Assembly: GCA_905236195.1 (NCBI GenBank)
Contig: CAJOOX010000203.1
Span: forward strand, 1-25,368
Reading direction: 5' to 3'
Origin: an uncultured Bacteroidales bacterium
GTDB lineage: Bacteria > Bacteroidota > Bacteroidia > Bacteroidales > UBA3663
DNA: 25,368 nucleotides
Position 1 is the stretch's first letter. Each line of letters starts with the position of its first letter. The position numbers were made by a program, and so were the translations under genes. Shown here piece after piece: positions 1 through 8,389 of the stretch. The notes below the pieces were generated by a model, which made no database searches, was not told where the DNA came from, and saw only the letters and a program-made list of their open reading frames with translations.

Positions 1-287
1 ACACTGCGGCACGTGTTCTCCCCCAGCTCGGCCATGCGCAGATGTCCAGCGGCGGTGGGATGGATGCCGTCCCAGATCCAATACTTAGAAGCAGGCTCGT
101 TCTTTTGCAATTCTGCAAACATATTGTCGAAAGGTACCAGCACAGTCTTGTAGTCGCTGGCTATCCGGCGAACAATCTGTGCCAGGCTGTCGGTGATGGA
201 GTCTCCGATGTAGAGCACCCTGTGGGCAGAATAGCCGGACAGGATTGTCAGGAGCAATAAAAGGGAAAGAACAGTCCGTTTCATCAT
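1..287 (-). CDS. SGNH/GDSL-type hydrolase, internally deleted, cut by window edge
   Basis: An open frame starts at ATG 287 (a second ATG follows at 284) and stays open to the left edge, so the C-terminus is outside. Residues 1-21 form a signal peptide (basic start, poly-Leu core), so export is expected. It is followed by the block I motif GDSIT (Ser30, the expected nucleophile). Only about 43 residues later comes the block V motif WDGIHPTAAGH (Asp73, His76). Family members (COG2755-type esterases/lipases) normally have well over 100 residues between these motifs, carrying the block II Gly and the block III GxND oxyanion-hole residues. Both are missing. The join lies near 186-191, and the frame is kept. 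The catalytic triad is present on paper, but the fold is probably not functional. It lies 22 nt downstream of the MFS gene on the same strand, so the two are likely co-transcribed. An assembly collapse is an alternative explanation. Confidence 0.75.
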   Translation of the reverse strand, partial: MMKRTVLSLLLLLTILSGYSAHRVLYIGDSITDSLAQIVRRIASDYKTVLVPFDNMFAELQKNEPASKYWIWDGIHPTAAGHLRMAELGENTCRS

Positions 288-309
288 TATCGTAATCTGA
301 TAATTTTAT

Positions 310-1602
310 TCATGAATCGTGATCAACGCGGCGGCGGACCATCCAGCAGGAGACGAGAAAGCCGGGGACGGTGAGCAGGCATGTGAGGATGAAGAAACGG
401 GGGAAGGAGAGGGCGTTCATGCAGTAGCCGGAAACAGCAGAGGGAATCATCATGCCGACGGCCATGAGCGCAGTTAGGAAGGCGTAATGAGCGGTTTTCC
501 AGGGACCCTGGGCACATTCGAGGAGATAAACGGTATAGGCGGTGAATCCGAAGCCGTAGCCGAATTGTTCGATGGCGATGCAGGAGCCTACGACCCACAG
601 CGACTGGGGCTGGGCATAGCTCATCCAAACGTAGAGGAGGTCGGGCACGTTGAGGGCGATAGCCATGGGGATAATCCAACGACGGATACCCTCCATGCGG
701 CTTTTGCCGTGGGAAGATATCGCGATACCACCGAGAATACCGCCGACGACGAGCGCTAGGATGCCGACCGTTCCGTAGAGGAGCCCGTAGTCAGTGTTGC
801 CGAGTCCGATACCGCCCTCTTCGACAGGCGTCTTGAGGAAGAGAATGGAGGTCTTGGAGAGAAAGGCTTCGCCGAGGCGGTAGGTGAATAGGAAAAGGAA
901 CATGAAGGGGAGTCCGGGTTTCAGGAAGAAGGTGCGGACTGTGTCGGCCATCGCGGTGCCTATGGAGGGGGCAGAGGTGGCAGCGACTGAGCCGCTGCTT
1001 ACGGAACGTCGTTCCACCTTGGGGAGTAGGAGGTTGTGGAGGAGGCAAAGGCCAGCGAAGAGGGCGGCAGCAACCGCAAGCGTTTTGGCCCAGGCGGAGA
1101 AGGCAGGGGCCGGAAGTGCCGCATCCCGGGACATCCACCAACCGGCGAGGGCTGTGAGGCCGCCGGTGACGAGGAGCATACCCAGGCGATAGGCGAAGCT
1201 GCGGAATCCGACGAGGAAGGACTGATCCTTCTCGTCAAGGGCCAGCATGTAGTAGCCGTCGCAGGAGATATCGTAGGTGGCGGAGGCAAAAGCGATGAGG
1301 GCGGCACAGACGACAAGGGGAACCAACCATGTCTGCAGGCCGAGACACATAGCTGCCAGGCCCAGCACGACCGCCATGACGGCCTGCATCCACAGCATCC
1401 AGGAGCGCTTGGTGCCCACGGTGTCGACCACGGGACTCCACAGGGCCTTGATCGCCCACGGGAGGGAGAGAAGCGAAGTGAGGAGGGTGACGGTACCCGC
1501 GTCGAGACCGAGGTCGGCAAACATTGCAACCATCATGATATTAACGATGGCATAGGGGACGCCTTCGGAGAAATTAGAGGTTAAAACCCATGTAAGTTTC
1601 AT
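310..1602 (-). CDS. MFS transporter, AmpG-like
   Basis: A 430-residue integral membrane protein with about 12 hydrophobic segments and no signal peptide. The N-terminus (SNFSEGVPYAIVN, then LLSLPWAIKALWSPVVDTVG) matches the first two helices and the helix 2-3 loop of AmpG-like permeases in the major facilitator superfamily. AmpG itself imports anhydro-muropeptides across the inner membrane. Bacteroidetes carry many AmpG-like proteins of unproven substrate, including sugar transporters in polysaccharide loci, so the substrate is left open. The ATG at 1602 is preceded by a well-placed promoter reading leftward (1625-1656). The gene is followed after 22 nt by an SGNH hydrolase remnant, so peptidoglycan- or glycan-fragment uptake would fit, but this is inference. 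Confidence 0.8.
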   Translation of the reverse strand: MKLTWVLTSNFSEGVPYAIVNIMMVAMFADLGLDAGTVTLLTSLLSLPWAIKALWSPVVDTVGTKRSWMLWMQAVMAVVLGLAAMCLGLQTWLVPLVVCAALIAFASATYDISCDGYYMLALDEKDQSFLVGFRSFAYRLGMLLVTGGLTALAGWWMSRDAALPAPAFSAWAKTLAVAAALFAGLCLLHNLLLPKVERRSVSSGSVAATSAPSIGTAMADTVRTFFLKPGLPFMFLFLFTYRLGEAFLSKTSILFLKTPVEEGGIGLGNTDYGLLYGTVGILALVVGGILGGIAISSHGKSRMEGIRRWIIPMAIALNVPDLLYVWMSYAQPQSLWVVGSCIAIEQFGYGFGFTAYTVYLLECAQGPWKTAHYAFLTALMAVGMMIPSAVSGYCMNALSFPRFFILTCLLTVPGFLVSCWMVRRRVDHDS

Positions 1603-1624
1603 AAGAAAAAGTTAAAAACAGGTG

Positions 1625-1656
1625 CAAATATAAGGAAAAGGCTAAACAAATCCAAA
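1625..1656 (-). promoter_or_regulatory. Promoter for the MFS-SGNH operon
   Basis: On the minus strand the -33 element TTTG (1656-1653) is followed by exactly 20 nt and then the -7 element TATATTTG (1632-1625). This matches the Bacteroidetes primary sigma factor pattern. The ATG lies at 1602, giving a short leader of about 17 nt. Confidence 0.7.
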
Positions 1657-1671
1657 CTTTTGGTGCATAAA

Positions 1672-1703
1672 TTTGCGAGATTGTCAGAAATTTTGTATCT
1701 TTG
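1672..1703 (+). promoter_or_regulatory. Promoter for the TPR protein gene
   Basis: TTTG (1672-1675), 20 nt, then TATCTTTG (1696-1703), the Bacteroidetes consensus. It lies inside a longer in-frame reading that could start at 1660, so the translation start must be downstream, at ATG 1720. The leader is about 10 nt. It diverges from the MFS promoter 16 bp away. Confidence 0.8.
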
Positions 1704-1719
1704 CGGCGCTTTTTTAATA

Positions 1720-3846
1720 ATGAGCATATTGAAAAAACTGCTTTACATAGTATTGCTTTGGCTGAGTTGGGCATCTGTCTCGATGGGACAGATAAATACA
1801 GAGCATGTGCTGAATATCGGAAGGAATGCGCTGTATTTCGAGGATTATGTTCTGAGTATCCAGTACTTCAACGAGGTGATAGGGGTGAAACCTTATCTGG
1901 CAGAACCCTATCTGTACCGCAGCATTGCGAAGATTTATCTGGATGACTATCTGGGAGCTTCCCAAGATGCCGGGGCATGTATTGAACGCAACCCGTTCAT
2001 CGTGACGGCTTATCACGTGAGAGGCATCGCGCGACAGAATCTGAAAGACTTTAACGGAGCGATTGCAGACTTCCGGCAGGGTCTTGAATACCAGCCCGAG
2101 AACCGTACATTCCTCCGGCTGCTGGCTATCTCGTATGCGATGAACAAAGAGAGCGAAAAGGCAGATTCTTGTTTCAACCGGCTGGTGGATCTCTTTCCCA
2201 ACGATGCCTCGGGATATCTGAACCGTGCGCAACTTCGGATGGAGCATAACGACAGCATTTCGGCCCTGAGCGACTTGAACCGTGCCATTCAGTTGGACAA
2301 GGGTTCTGCGGTAGCATATGCTTTGAGAGCGATGATCCACGAGGAGTCTGCCCGCCATGACTCAGCGCTGGTGGATTTGAACCGCGCAATTCGTCTGGAT
2401 CCCGAACAACCGGCATTCTATATCAACCGAGGTCTGATTTATTACAACCGCAACAACATACGTGGAGCAATCGCCGACTACGACCAGGCGATAGAATTGG
2501 ATCCGCATTCAGAGACTGCGCTCTACAACCGTGGCCTGATGCGTGCCCAGATCGGCGACCGGAACCGGGCCATCGACGATTTCACGGCGGTTTTGGATCT
2601 CGATCCTGAGAATACCTTTGCCTCCTATAACCGCGCCATCCTCAGAGACGAAACTGGCGATTTGAAAGGGGCAGTAGAGGACTACTCTGCGGTATTCGAA
2701 CAGCATCCCAAGTTCTTCCCTGCATTGTATGCGAGGGCAGAAGATAACCGGAAACTGGGCCGTACAAAAGCGGCGGATGAGGATTTCAAGCAGGCCTTCC
2801 TGATTGAACAGCAGGCCAAACAGGCCAAAGAACGCGGCGAGACACATCCCGAGGATGAGGATGCCGAACTGACCGACCAGGAACGCTCGCGCAAGGAGAG
2901 CGACCGGAATATCCGGAAGTTCAACCGTGTGATGACGGCATCAATCGACGATACGAAAGACAGGTACAAGAGTTCGATACGCGGCCGAATCCAGGACAAG
3001 CAGTTTGCGGTGGATCTGCAGCCGATGTTTATCCTCTCGTTCTACGAGGAAAGCAGCGAGGTGCGTCAGTGGATTTATTTCGAGAAGACCCTCTCGGATT
3101 TCAACCGCGCGGGACTGCTGAGCCGAAGGCTGAAGGTTGTATGTCACGAACCGATGCTGAGCCAGAATCAAGTGAGAGCGCACTTCACGAGCATAAACGA
3201 CTACTCATCGCTGATAGGAACTTCCGGCGGAAGTGTTATTACCTTCTTCGGCCGCAGTCTCGACTATATGCTGGTGCAGGATTATCAGAATGCTATCAAT
3301 GACCTGAACCAGGTTATTCTCCGGCGTTCAGACTTTATTCTGGCCTATTTCAACCGTGCCGTGATACGTTTCCGCCAATTGGAAGTCAAAGAAAGGTCAA
3401 TGTCCGGCGGAACGTCCCTGGAAGGCGAAGAAGAACTGAAGAATACAGCACTGGGCACCCATACGGTGGAATATCAGACTGTGAAAGGACTTTCTGCGGG
3501 ACAGCAGGCCAATATCGAGCTGGAGCGCATGAAAGCGACGAGAAAGGTGGAATGCGAGTTGTCCATACGCGACCTGAACCGCGTAATCGAACTGTCGCCC
3601 ACATTCGTTTATGCCTATTATAACCGTGCATTCATTTCTTCGAAACTGAACAATCTGGATGCTGCCGTCGAAGATTTGAACCGCGCGATAGAACTTTATC
3701 CCAATTTTGCCGAAGCCTATTATAACCGCGGACTGATACGACTGCGACAAGGGCAGACCACCGCCGGTGTGCAGGACTTGAGCAAAGCGGGAGAATTGGG
3801 GCTCGTGGCAGCCTATAGCGTTCTGAAGCGGGCCACGGCAGAGTGA
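1720..3846 (+). CDS. Secreted tetratricopeptide-repeat protein
   Basis: A 708-residue protein. The start at 1720 is chosen because the promoter -7 box ends at 1703 and because it gives a clean signal peptide (MSILKKLLYIVLLWLSWAS, cleavage near SMG-QIN). Two blocks of TPR repeats are visible as recurring DLNRAIELDP / AYYNRGLI motifs: about residues 30-360 and about 517-706. Between them are a highly charged stretch (about 360-410, rich in Lys, Glu and Asp) and a non-TPR module (about 410-517) that I do not recognise. A further insert (about 552-612) interrupts the second block. TPRs are protein-binding scaffolds, so a periplasmic or cell-envelope assembly role is likely, but the partner is unknown. 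It lies 78 nt upstream of guaA on the same strand. Confidence 0.85.
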   Translation: MSILKKLLYIVLLWLSWASVSMGQINTEHVLNIGRNALYFEDYVLSIQYFNEVIGVKPYLAEPYLYRSIAKIYLDDYLGASQDAGACIERNPFIVTAYHVRGIARQNLKDFNGAIADFRQGLEYQPENRTFLRLLAISYAMNKESEKADSCFNRLVDLFPNDASGYLNRAQLRMEHNDSISALSDLNRAIQLDKGSAVAYALRAMIHEESARHDSALVDLNRAIRLDPEQPAFYINRGLIYYNRNNIRGAIADYDQAIELDPHSETALYNRGLMRAQIGDRNRAIDDFTAVLDLDPENTFASYNRAILRDETGDLKGAVEDYSAVFEQHPKFFPALYARAEDNRKLGRTKAADEDFKQAFLIEQQAKQAKERGETHPEDEDAELTDQERSRKESDRNIRKFNRVMTASIDDTKDRYKSSIRGRIQDKQFAVDLQPMFILSFYEESSEVRQWIYFEKTLSDFNRAGLLSRRLKVVCHEPMLSQNQVRAHFTSINDYSSLIGTSGGSVITFFGRSLDYMLVQDYQNAINDLNQVILRRSDFILAYFNRAVIRFRQLEVKERSMSGGTSLEGEEELKNTALGTHTVEYQTVKGLSAGQQANIELERMKATRKVECELSIRDLNRVIELSPTFVYAYYNRAFISSKLNNLDAAVEDLNRAIELYPNFAEAYYNRGLIRLRQGQTTAGVQDLSKAGELGLVAAYSVLKRATAE

Positions 3847-3853
3847 TTTTCCC

Positions 3854-3907
3854 GATTCTTCAGATTACTCCGATTCCTCAGATTACTCAGATTCCTCCGA
3901 TTATTCA
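3854..3907 (+). repeat. 9-bp tandem array upstream of guaA
   Basis: Six consecutive 9-bp units fit the consensus GATTMYTCM (for example GATTACTCA, GATTCCTCA, GATTATTCA), with the start of a seventh (GAT) at 3908. The array fills most of the 78-nt gap between the TPR gene stop and the guaA start. It ends 17 nt before the ATG. No TAnnTTTG box is visible in the gap. Confidence 0.9.
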
Positions 3908-3924
3908 GATAAATAATAAACAAT

Positions 3925-5502
3925 ATGCAACAGAAAATCATCATTCTCGATTTTGGAAGCCAGACGACCCAACTGATCGGCCGTCGAGTGCGCGAACTTG
4001 ACACTTTCTGCGAAATTCTGCCCTATAACAAAATGCCAAAGGACGATCCTACGGTAATAGGCGTCATCCTTTCGGGTTCGCCATTCTCGGTCTATGACAA
4101 GGAGGCTTTCAAGGCAGACATGAATGAAATTCGCGGCAAATATCCCATCCTGGGTATCTGTTACGGAGCCCAGTACATGAGCTATCTGTATGGCGGTAAA
4201 GTGGAACCGGCCAACACCCGTGAGTACGGTCGGGCCAATCTGCAGACTTTCGAAAAAGAGAATCCCCTCTTCAAGGGCTTCAAGGACTATTCTCAGGTCT
4301 GGATGAGCCACGGTGATACAATTACAGCCCTGCCGGAAGGATTCCGCTGTATTGCATCGACCGAGAAGGTGAAGTATGCAGCCTACCAGGCTGAAAACGA
4401 GAAGCTGTGGGGTGTACAGTTCCATCCGGAAGTCTTCCATTCGATACAGGGCACCCAGCTGCTGAAAAATTTCGTGGTGGATATCTGTGGTGGGCGACAG
4501 GATTGGAGTCCTGCCAACTTTGTAGAGACGACAGTAGCCGAGCTCAAAGCTCAATTGGGCAGCGACCGCGTGATACTGGGTCTGTCGGGTGGTGTGGATT
4601 CGAGTGTGGCTGCCGTGCTGCTCAACAAAGCCATCGGCAAGAACCTCACCTGTATCTTTGTGGATCACGGTATGCTCCGCAAGAACGAATTCAAGAATGT
4701 GCTCCATGACTATGAGTGTCTGGGTCTGAACGTGATTGGAGTAGACGCCAGCGAGAAATTCTTCAGCGAACTCGAGGGTGTTACCGAACCCGAAAAGAAA
4801 CGTAAAATCATCGGCAAAGGCTTTATCGATGTGTTTGATGCCGAAGCCCAGAAAATCACGGATGCCAAATGGCTTGCCCAGGGCACAATCTATCCTGACC
4901 GTATCGAGAGCCTGAACATCACCGGACGTGTAATCAAGAGCCATCACAACGTGGGAGGTCTTCCCGAAAAGATGAATCTCAAACTCTGTGAACCCCTCAA
5001 GTGGCTGTTTAAGGACGAAGTGCGCCGTGTAGGACGTCAGTTGGGTATGCCCGAACATCTCATTACCCGTCATCCCTTCCCCGGACCCGGTCTGGCCGTG
5101 AGAATTCTGGGCGACATTACCCGTGAAAAGGTGCGTATCCTTCAGGATGCCGACGATATTTTCATCCAGGGGCTTCGTGACTGGAAAATCAAAGACGCAG
5201 ACGGTAATGTCGTCAAAGATCAATACGGCAACGAACAGACGCTCTATCATCAGGTTTGGCAGGCCGGAGTAATCCTGCTTCCTGTCAAGAGTGTGGGCGT
5301 CATGGGTGACGAAAGAACGTATGAGCGAGCAGTGGCTCTGCGCGCTGTGACATCAACAGACGCAATGACCGCAGACTGGGCTCATCTGCCCTACGAATTC
5401 ATGGCCCAGGTGTCGAATGATATCATCAATAAAGTGCGCGGAGTGAACCGCGTATGCTATGATATCAGCTCGAAACCGCCGTCGACCATCGAATGGGAAT
5501 AA
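3925..5502 (+). CDS. guaA: GMP synthase (glutamine-hydrolysing)
   Basis: The 525-residue length is the usual one. The enzyme makes GMP from XMP, ATP and glutamine in the cytoplasm, the last step of guanine nucleotide synthesis. The N-terminal class I glutamine amidotransferase domain (about 1-190) starts with IIILDFGSQ and shows the nucleophile Cys79 in GICYGAQY and the His-Glu pair in GVQFHPEV. The ATP-pyrophosphatase domain follows, with P-loop SGGVDSS near residues 220-226. The C-terminal dimerisation domain ends in the family-typical KPPSTIEWE. The ATG at 3925 has no Shine-Dalgarno and sits just after a 9-bp tandem array. No promoter of the standard pattern is seen, so it may be read through from the TPR gene. 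Confidence 0.98.
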   Translation: MQQKIIILDFGSQTTQLIGRRVRELDTFCEILPYNKMPKDDPTVIGVILSGSPFSVYDKEAFKADMNEIRGKYPILGICYGAQYMSYLYGGKVEPANTREYGRANLQTFEKENPLFKGFKDYSQVWMSHGDTITALPEGFRCIASTEKVKYAAYQAENEKLWGVQFHPEVFHSIQGTQLLKNFVVDICGGRQDWSPANFVETTVAELKAQLGSDRVILGLSGGVDSSVAAVLLNKAIGKNLTCIFVDHGMLRKNEFKNVLHDYECLGLNVIGVDASEKFFSELEGVTEPEKKRKIIGKGFIDVFDAEAQKITDAKWLAQGTIYPDRIESLNITGRVIKSHHNVGGLPEKMNLKLCEPLKWLFKDEVRRVGRQLGMPEHLITRHPFPGPGLAVRILGDITREKVRILQDADDIFIQGLRDWKIKDADGNVVKDQYGNEQTLYHQVWQAGVILLPVKSVGVMGDERTYERAVALRAVTSTDAMTADWAHLPYEFMAQVSNDIINKVRGVNRVCYDISSKPPSTIEWE

Positions 5503-5516
5503 AAAAACTTAATTTT

Positions 5517-5548
5517 TTTGGTTGTTTCAAAAAAAAACGCTATCTTTG
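5517..5548 (+). promoter_or_regulatory. Promoter for the outer-membrane barrel / TPR pair
   Basis: TTTG (5517-5520), 20 nt, TATCTTTG (5541-5548): a full consensus match. It starts only 14 nt after the guaA stop. It fixes the start of the next gene at ATG 5570 rather than an upstream in-frame ATG at 5522. Confidence 0.8.
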
Positions 5549-5569
5549 CAGCCAAAATTCAGCAGATTC

Positions 5570-6886
5570 ATGTTAGACGCTATAAAAAAAGTTGGTCTCA
5601 TATTGGTTATGGGTATGACGGTGATGATGGGTTGGTCTCAAGATGAGAACCCCAGCAATCTCACGTCGTCGCCCTATACACGATACGGAATGGGAAAATT
5701 GGGCAATGTGGGCAATACCATCACCCGCGGTATGGGCGGTTTGGGTATCGCTGTCCGCAGCAATGCCTATACCAACCTCTACAATCCGGCATCGCTTACA
5801 GCCATCGATACCTTGACGATGATATTCGATTTGGGCTTGGAGGCCGAATATGGACGTTATTCCGAGAACGGCAACAAGGCATCCAAATGGGATGCTGGCT
5901 TTTCCTATTTCTCTTTCCATTTCCCCCTATGGCGCAATTTTGCAGCCTCACTCTCGCTGACACCATACTCAATGGTAGGTTATGAATACGGTACGAACGA
6001 TTCGATACCTATTGCCTCGCAAATCAAGTCGGACGATACGCTTACTTACGAAACGTATTACGGCGGTACGGGCGGGCTGTCGCGTGTGATGGCCTCCCTT
6101 GCCTGGATGCCGTTGAAGAGTCGGACGCAATCGCTTTCGGTCGGCGCCAATGTCGGCTTTGTCTGGGGTACCATATCGAATGCGGGCACGTTCCTTATCA
6201 CATCGGGGCACGGCCATTCCACCTACACCTGGCGCACCATTACGGCCAGCGGACTGTCGCTCGATCTGGGTCTGCAGTATACCCGGCTGATTTCGCCCGA
6301 ACGTTCGTTCACTCTCGGAGCAACGTTCTCGCCCAGACTCAATTTAGAAACCGACATCGAAATCGAGAAGTCAAACAATTCCGACACCATCGCCATGACT
6401 CAGGAGAATGTAAAGATGGGTACCCCCTTCAAATTCGGAGCAGGAATAAGTGTCAATTTGAACAGAAAATGGATGATTGGAGCGGAATATTCATTCGAAA
6501 ATTGGAAAAATGTGGGCGGATTGAACACAAATTTGCAAAAAACCGACCAACTTTACAAAAATATTAGTAAATTTGCAGCGGGTTTTGAATTCAGACCTGC
6601 GATTATCGATCAGAATTATTTCAAAATCTGCCGTTATCGTGCCGGTTTGACCGCCAAGAATTCATATATTGAGGTTTACGGTTCACAGAATTGGGAATAT
6701 ACTGCTTCCGCTGGCATCTCATTCCCTGTAGGAACAATGTCCAATAAACGATCGATGTTGAATTTCGCGATAGAATACACCCATCTTCATCCTTCTAAGA
6801 GCGGGCTGCTCTCCGAAGACTATCTAGGGTTCTCGTTAGGCATCACCTTCAATGAGGTAATGTTCTTCCGCAACAGATTACAATAA
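5570..6886 (+). CDS. Outer-membrane beta-barrel protein, FadL-like (uncharacterised)
   Basis: A 438-residue protein. A signal peptide (residues 1-23, LILVMGMTVMMGWSQ) is followed by SSPYTRYGMGKLG and GMGGLGIAVRSNAYTNLYNPASL. The N-terminal Asn-Pro-Ala segment resembles the start of FadL/OMPP1-type barrels. The rest alternates polar and aromatic residues in beta-strand-like segments and ends in a strand with aromatic residues, typical of outer-membrane barrels. A role in uptake of a hydrophobic substrate is possible from the family resemblance only. The start at 5570 is set by the promoter box at 5541-5548. It is followed after 33 nt by a secreted TPR protein with no terminator between, so the two are probably one operon. 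Confidence 0.7.
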   Translation: MLDAIKKVGLILVMGMTVMMGWSQDENPSNLTSSPYTRYGMGKLGNVGNTITRGMGGLGIAVRSNAYTNLYNPASLTAIDTLTMIFDLGLEAEYGRYSENGNKASKWDAGFSYFSFHFPLWRNFAASLSLTPYSMVGYEYGTNDSIPIASQIKSDDTLTYETYYGGTGGLSRVMASLAWMPLKSRTQSLSVGANVGFVWGTISNAGTFLITSGHGHSTYTWRTITASGLSLDLGLQYTRLISPERSFTLGATFSPRLNLETDIEIEKSNNSDTIAMTQENVKMGTPFKFGAGISVNLNRKWMIGAEYSFENWKNVGGLNTNLQKTDQLYKNISKFAAGFEFRPAIIDQNYFKICRYRAGLTAKNSYIEVYGSQNWEYTASAGISFPVGTMSNKRSMLNFAIEYTHLHPSKSGLLSEDYLGFSLGITFNEVMFFRNRLQ

Positions 6887-6919
6887 ATTTATATTTACAA
6901 ATCAATTAATATACTAAAG

Positions 6920-8311
6920 ATGAAGACTTCTTTGAAATTACTTGCCGGTGCAATGTTGGCAATGGGCGTAACGACAGGCTACGCTCAGGAATTTCCTGAA
7001 GACTGTGTGACCAACAACAGTCTCTACACAGAGTATGCTAAGCAAAAGAACTATGCAGATGCCTATGAATTCTGGGCTCAGCTCTATGCTCAGTGTCCTA
7101 ACTTCAATAAGAATGTTTATATCTACGGCGAGCGTATTCTCGAGTGGAAGATCAAACAGTCAAAGGATGATGCCACCCGTCAGCAGTACGTCGATGCCCT
7201 GATGAAACTTTATGATGACCGTATCAAGTATTTCGGTGATGATGCCAAGAACCCCGCAGCCGACATTCTGGGTGACAAGGCCCTTGCCTACCTTATCTAC
7301 TACGGCAACAAGGCTGATATCGACCAGGCATTCCAGTGGCTCAACGAGAGTGTGACGAAGCGTGCAGATAAGGCCGATGCCAAGGTGCTCGTTCAGTGGG
7401 TAAACCTCAGTTTCAAGAAGTATCAGAAAGATCCCTCGTTCAAGGCACAGTATATTGCCAACTATATGAAGGGTTCTGAGTATATGAACGGTTCGCTCGA
7501 CTCCTGGCAGCTCCGACTTGAGGCCGCTCAGCGTGACTCCCTCAATCCCAAATCGCCCAAGGAAATCAGCACATCCGAGTCATTCATCTCCTATATCAAG
7601 AAGATGAAGGTCGGCATGGTTGGTCAGTTCGGTAACTCCGGCGCTGCCGACTGCAATACTCTCGTAGAAATCTTCACCCCCCAGGTCGAGGAGAAGAAGG
7701 ACGACCAGGCATTCCTTTCCAACGTAACCGCCCTGCTGGCCCGTTCGAAGTGCAAGGAGGAGCCTCTCTACTTCAAGTGTGCAGAATACCGTTATCAGCT
7801 CGCTCCAGATATGGAGTCTGCCAAGGGTATGGCCCAGCTCGCTATGAAGAACAGCGATTGGGACAAGGCCATCTTCTATCTCGAGGAGTCTCTCGGCTTC
7901 GCCATCCAGCCCGAAGACAAGGCTGATATCTACCTGCTTGAGGCTAATATCTACTACAAGATGAAGAAGAATTTCTCCAAGGCTCGTGAACTCTGCCGTC
8001 AGTCATTGAATCACAACCCCCAGCAGGCCGATCCTTACATCTTCATTGCCGATATGTACCGTCAGTCTGGTCCTATGGTATTCCCCAACGATGATAATGT
8101 AGTGCGTTCGCTCTGCTACATGGCAGCTGTCGAGGAACTCTACAAGGCCAAGGCCGCCGATCCTTCGCGTGCCGCAGAAGTCAACTCTATGATTTCTGCC
8201 TACAAGAAGGCATATCCCGAGAAATCACAGCTCTTCATGAAGGGTCTGCAGCCCGGCAGTAAGAAGACTATAGACGGTTGGATGAACGTCACCGTTACCA
8301 TTCCGGATTAA
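6920..8311 (+). CDS. Secreted TPR-type protein, partner of the barrel gene
   Basis: A 463-residue protein with a clear signal peptide (MKTSLKLLAGAMLAMGVTTGYAQ, cut after YAQ). The mature part is mostly helical with degenerate TPR-like helix pairs: YAKQKNYADAYEFWAQLYAQCPN near the start, and a clearer set around residues 290-370 (AMKNSDWDKAIFYLEESLGF, then LLEANIYYKMKKNFSKARELCRQSLNHNPQ). Codon use is strongly biased (GCC, AAG, CTC), unlike the preceding gene, which suggests high expression. It lies 33 nt downstream of the barrel gene and ends at a strong terminator. A role in assembling or regulating the barrel in the periplasm is inference. I do not recognise a named family. Confidence 0.8.
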   Translation: MKTSLKLLAGAMLAMGVTTGYAQEFPEDCVTNNSLYTEYAKQKNYADAYEFWAQLYAQCPNFNKNVYIYGERILEWKIKQSKDDATRQQYVDALMKLYDDRIKYFGDDAKNPAADILGDKALAYLIYYGNKADIDQAFQWLNESVTKRADKADAKVLVQWVNLSFKKYQKDPSFKAQYIANYMKGSEYMNGSLDSWQLRLEAAQRDSLNPKSPKEISTSESFISYIKKMKVGMVGQFGNSGAADCNTLVEIFTPQVEEKKDDQAFLSNVTALLARSKCKEEPLYFKCAEYRYQLAPDMESAKGMAQLAMKNSDWDKAIFYLEESLGFAIQPEDKADIYLLEANIYYKMKKNFSKARELCRQSLNHNPQQADPYIFIADMYRQSGPMVFPNDDNVVRSLCYMAAVEELYKAKAADPSRAAEVNSMISAYKKAYPEKSQLFMKGLQPGSKKTIDGWMNVTVTIPD

Positions 8312-8327
8312 GTCTTTCTCTTATATC

Positions 8328-8371
8328 GGACGCATTCCTATATATATATAATAAGGAGTGCGTCCTTTTTT
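8328..8371 (+). terminator. Rho-independent terminator after the TPR gene
   Basis: An 11-bp stem (GGACGCATTCC at 8328-8338 pairing with GGAGTGCGTCC at 8355-8365, one wobble pair) has an AT-only loop and is followed by six T residues. It closes the barrel/TPR operon. Confidence 0.9.
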
Positions 8372-8389
8372 GTTTTAAATTGCAGCCTT

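Noticed and set aside
42..260. Plus-strand open frame of 72 codons
   Set aside because: It is the antisense of the SGNH hydrolase remnant, which has a signal peptide and family motifs. The plus-strand product has no recognisable feature.
3854..3907. CRISPR array
   Set aside because: Units are 9 bp, adjacent and without spacers. The same holds for the 8-bp array at 11697-11760.
3901..5250. Long minus-strand open frame (449 codons) opposite guaA
   Set aside because: guaA is certain, with intact motifs along its length. The antisense frame is long only because of codon bias and has no family features.
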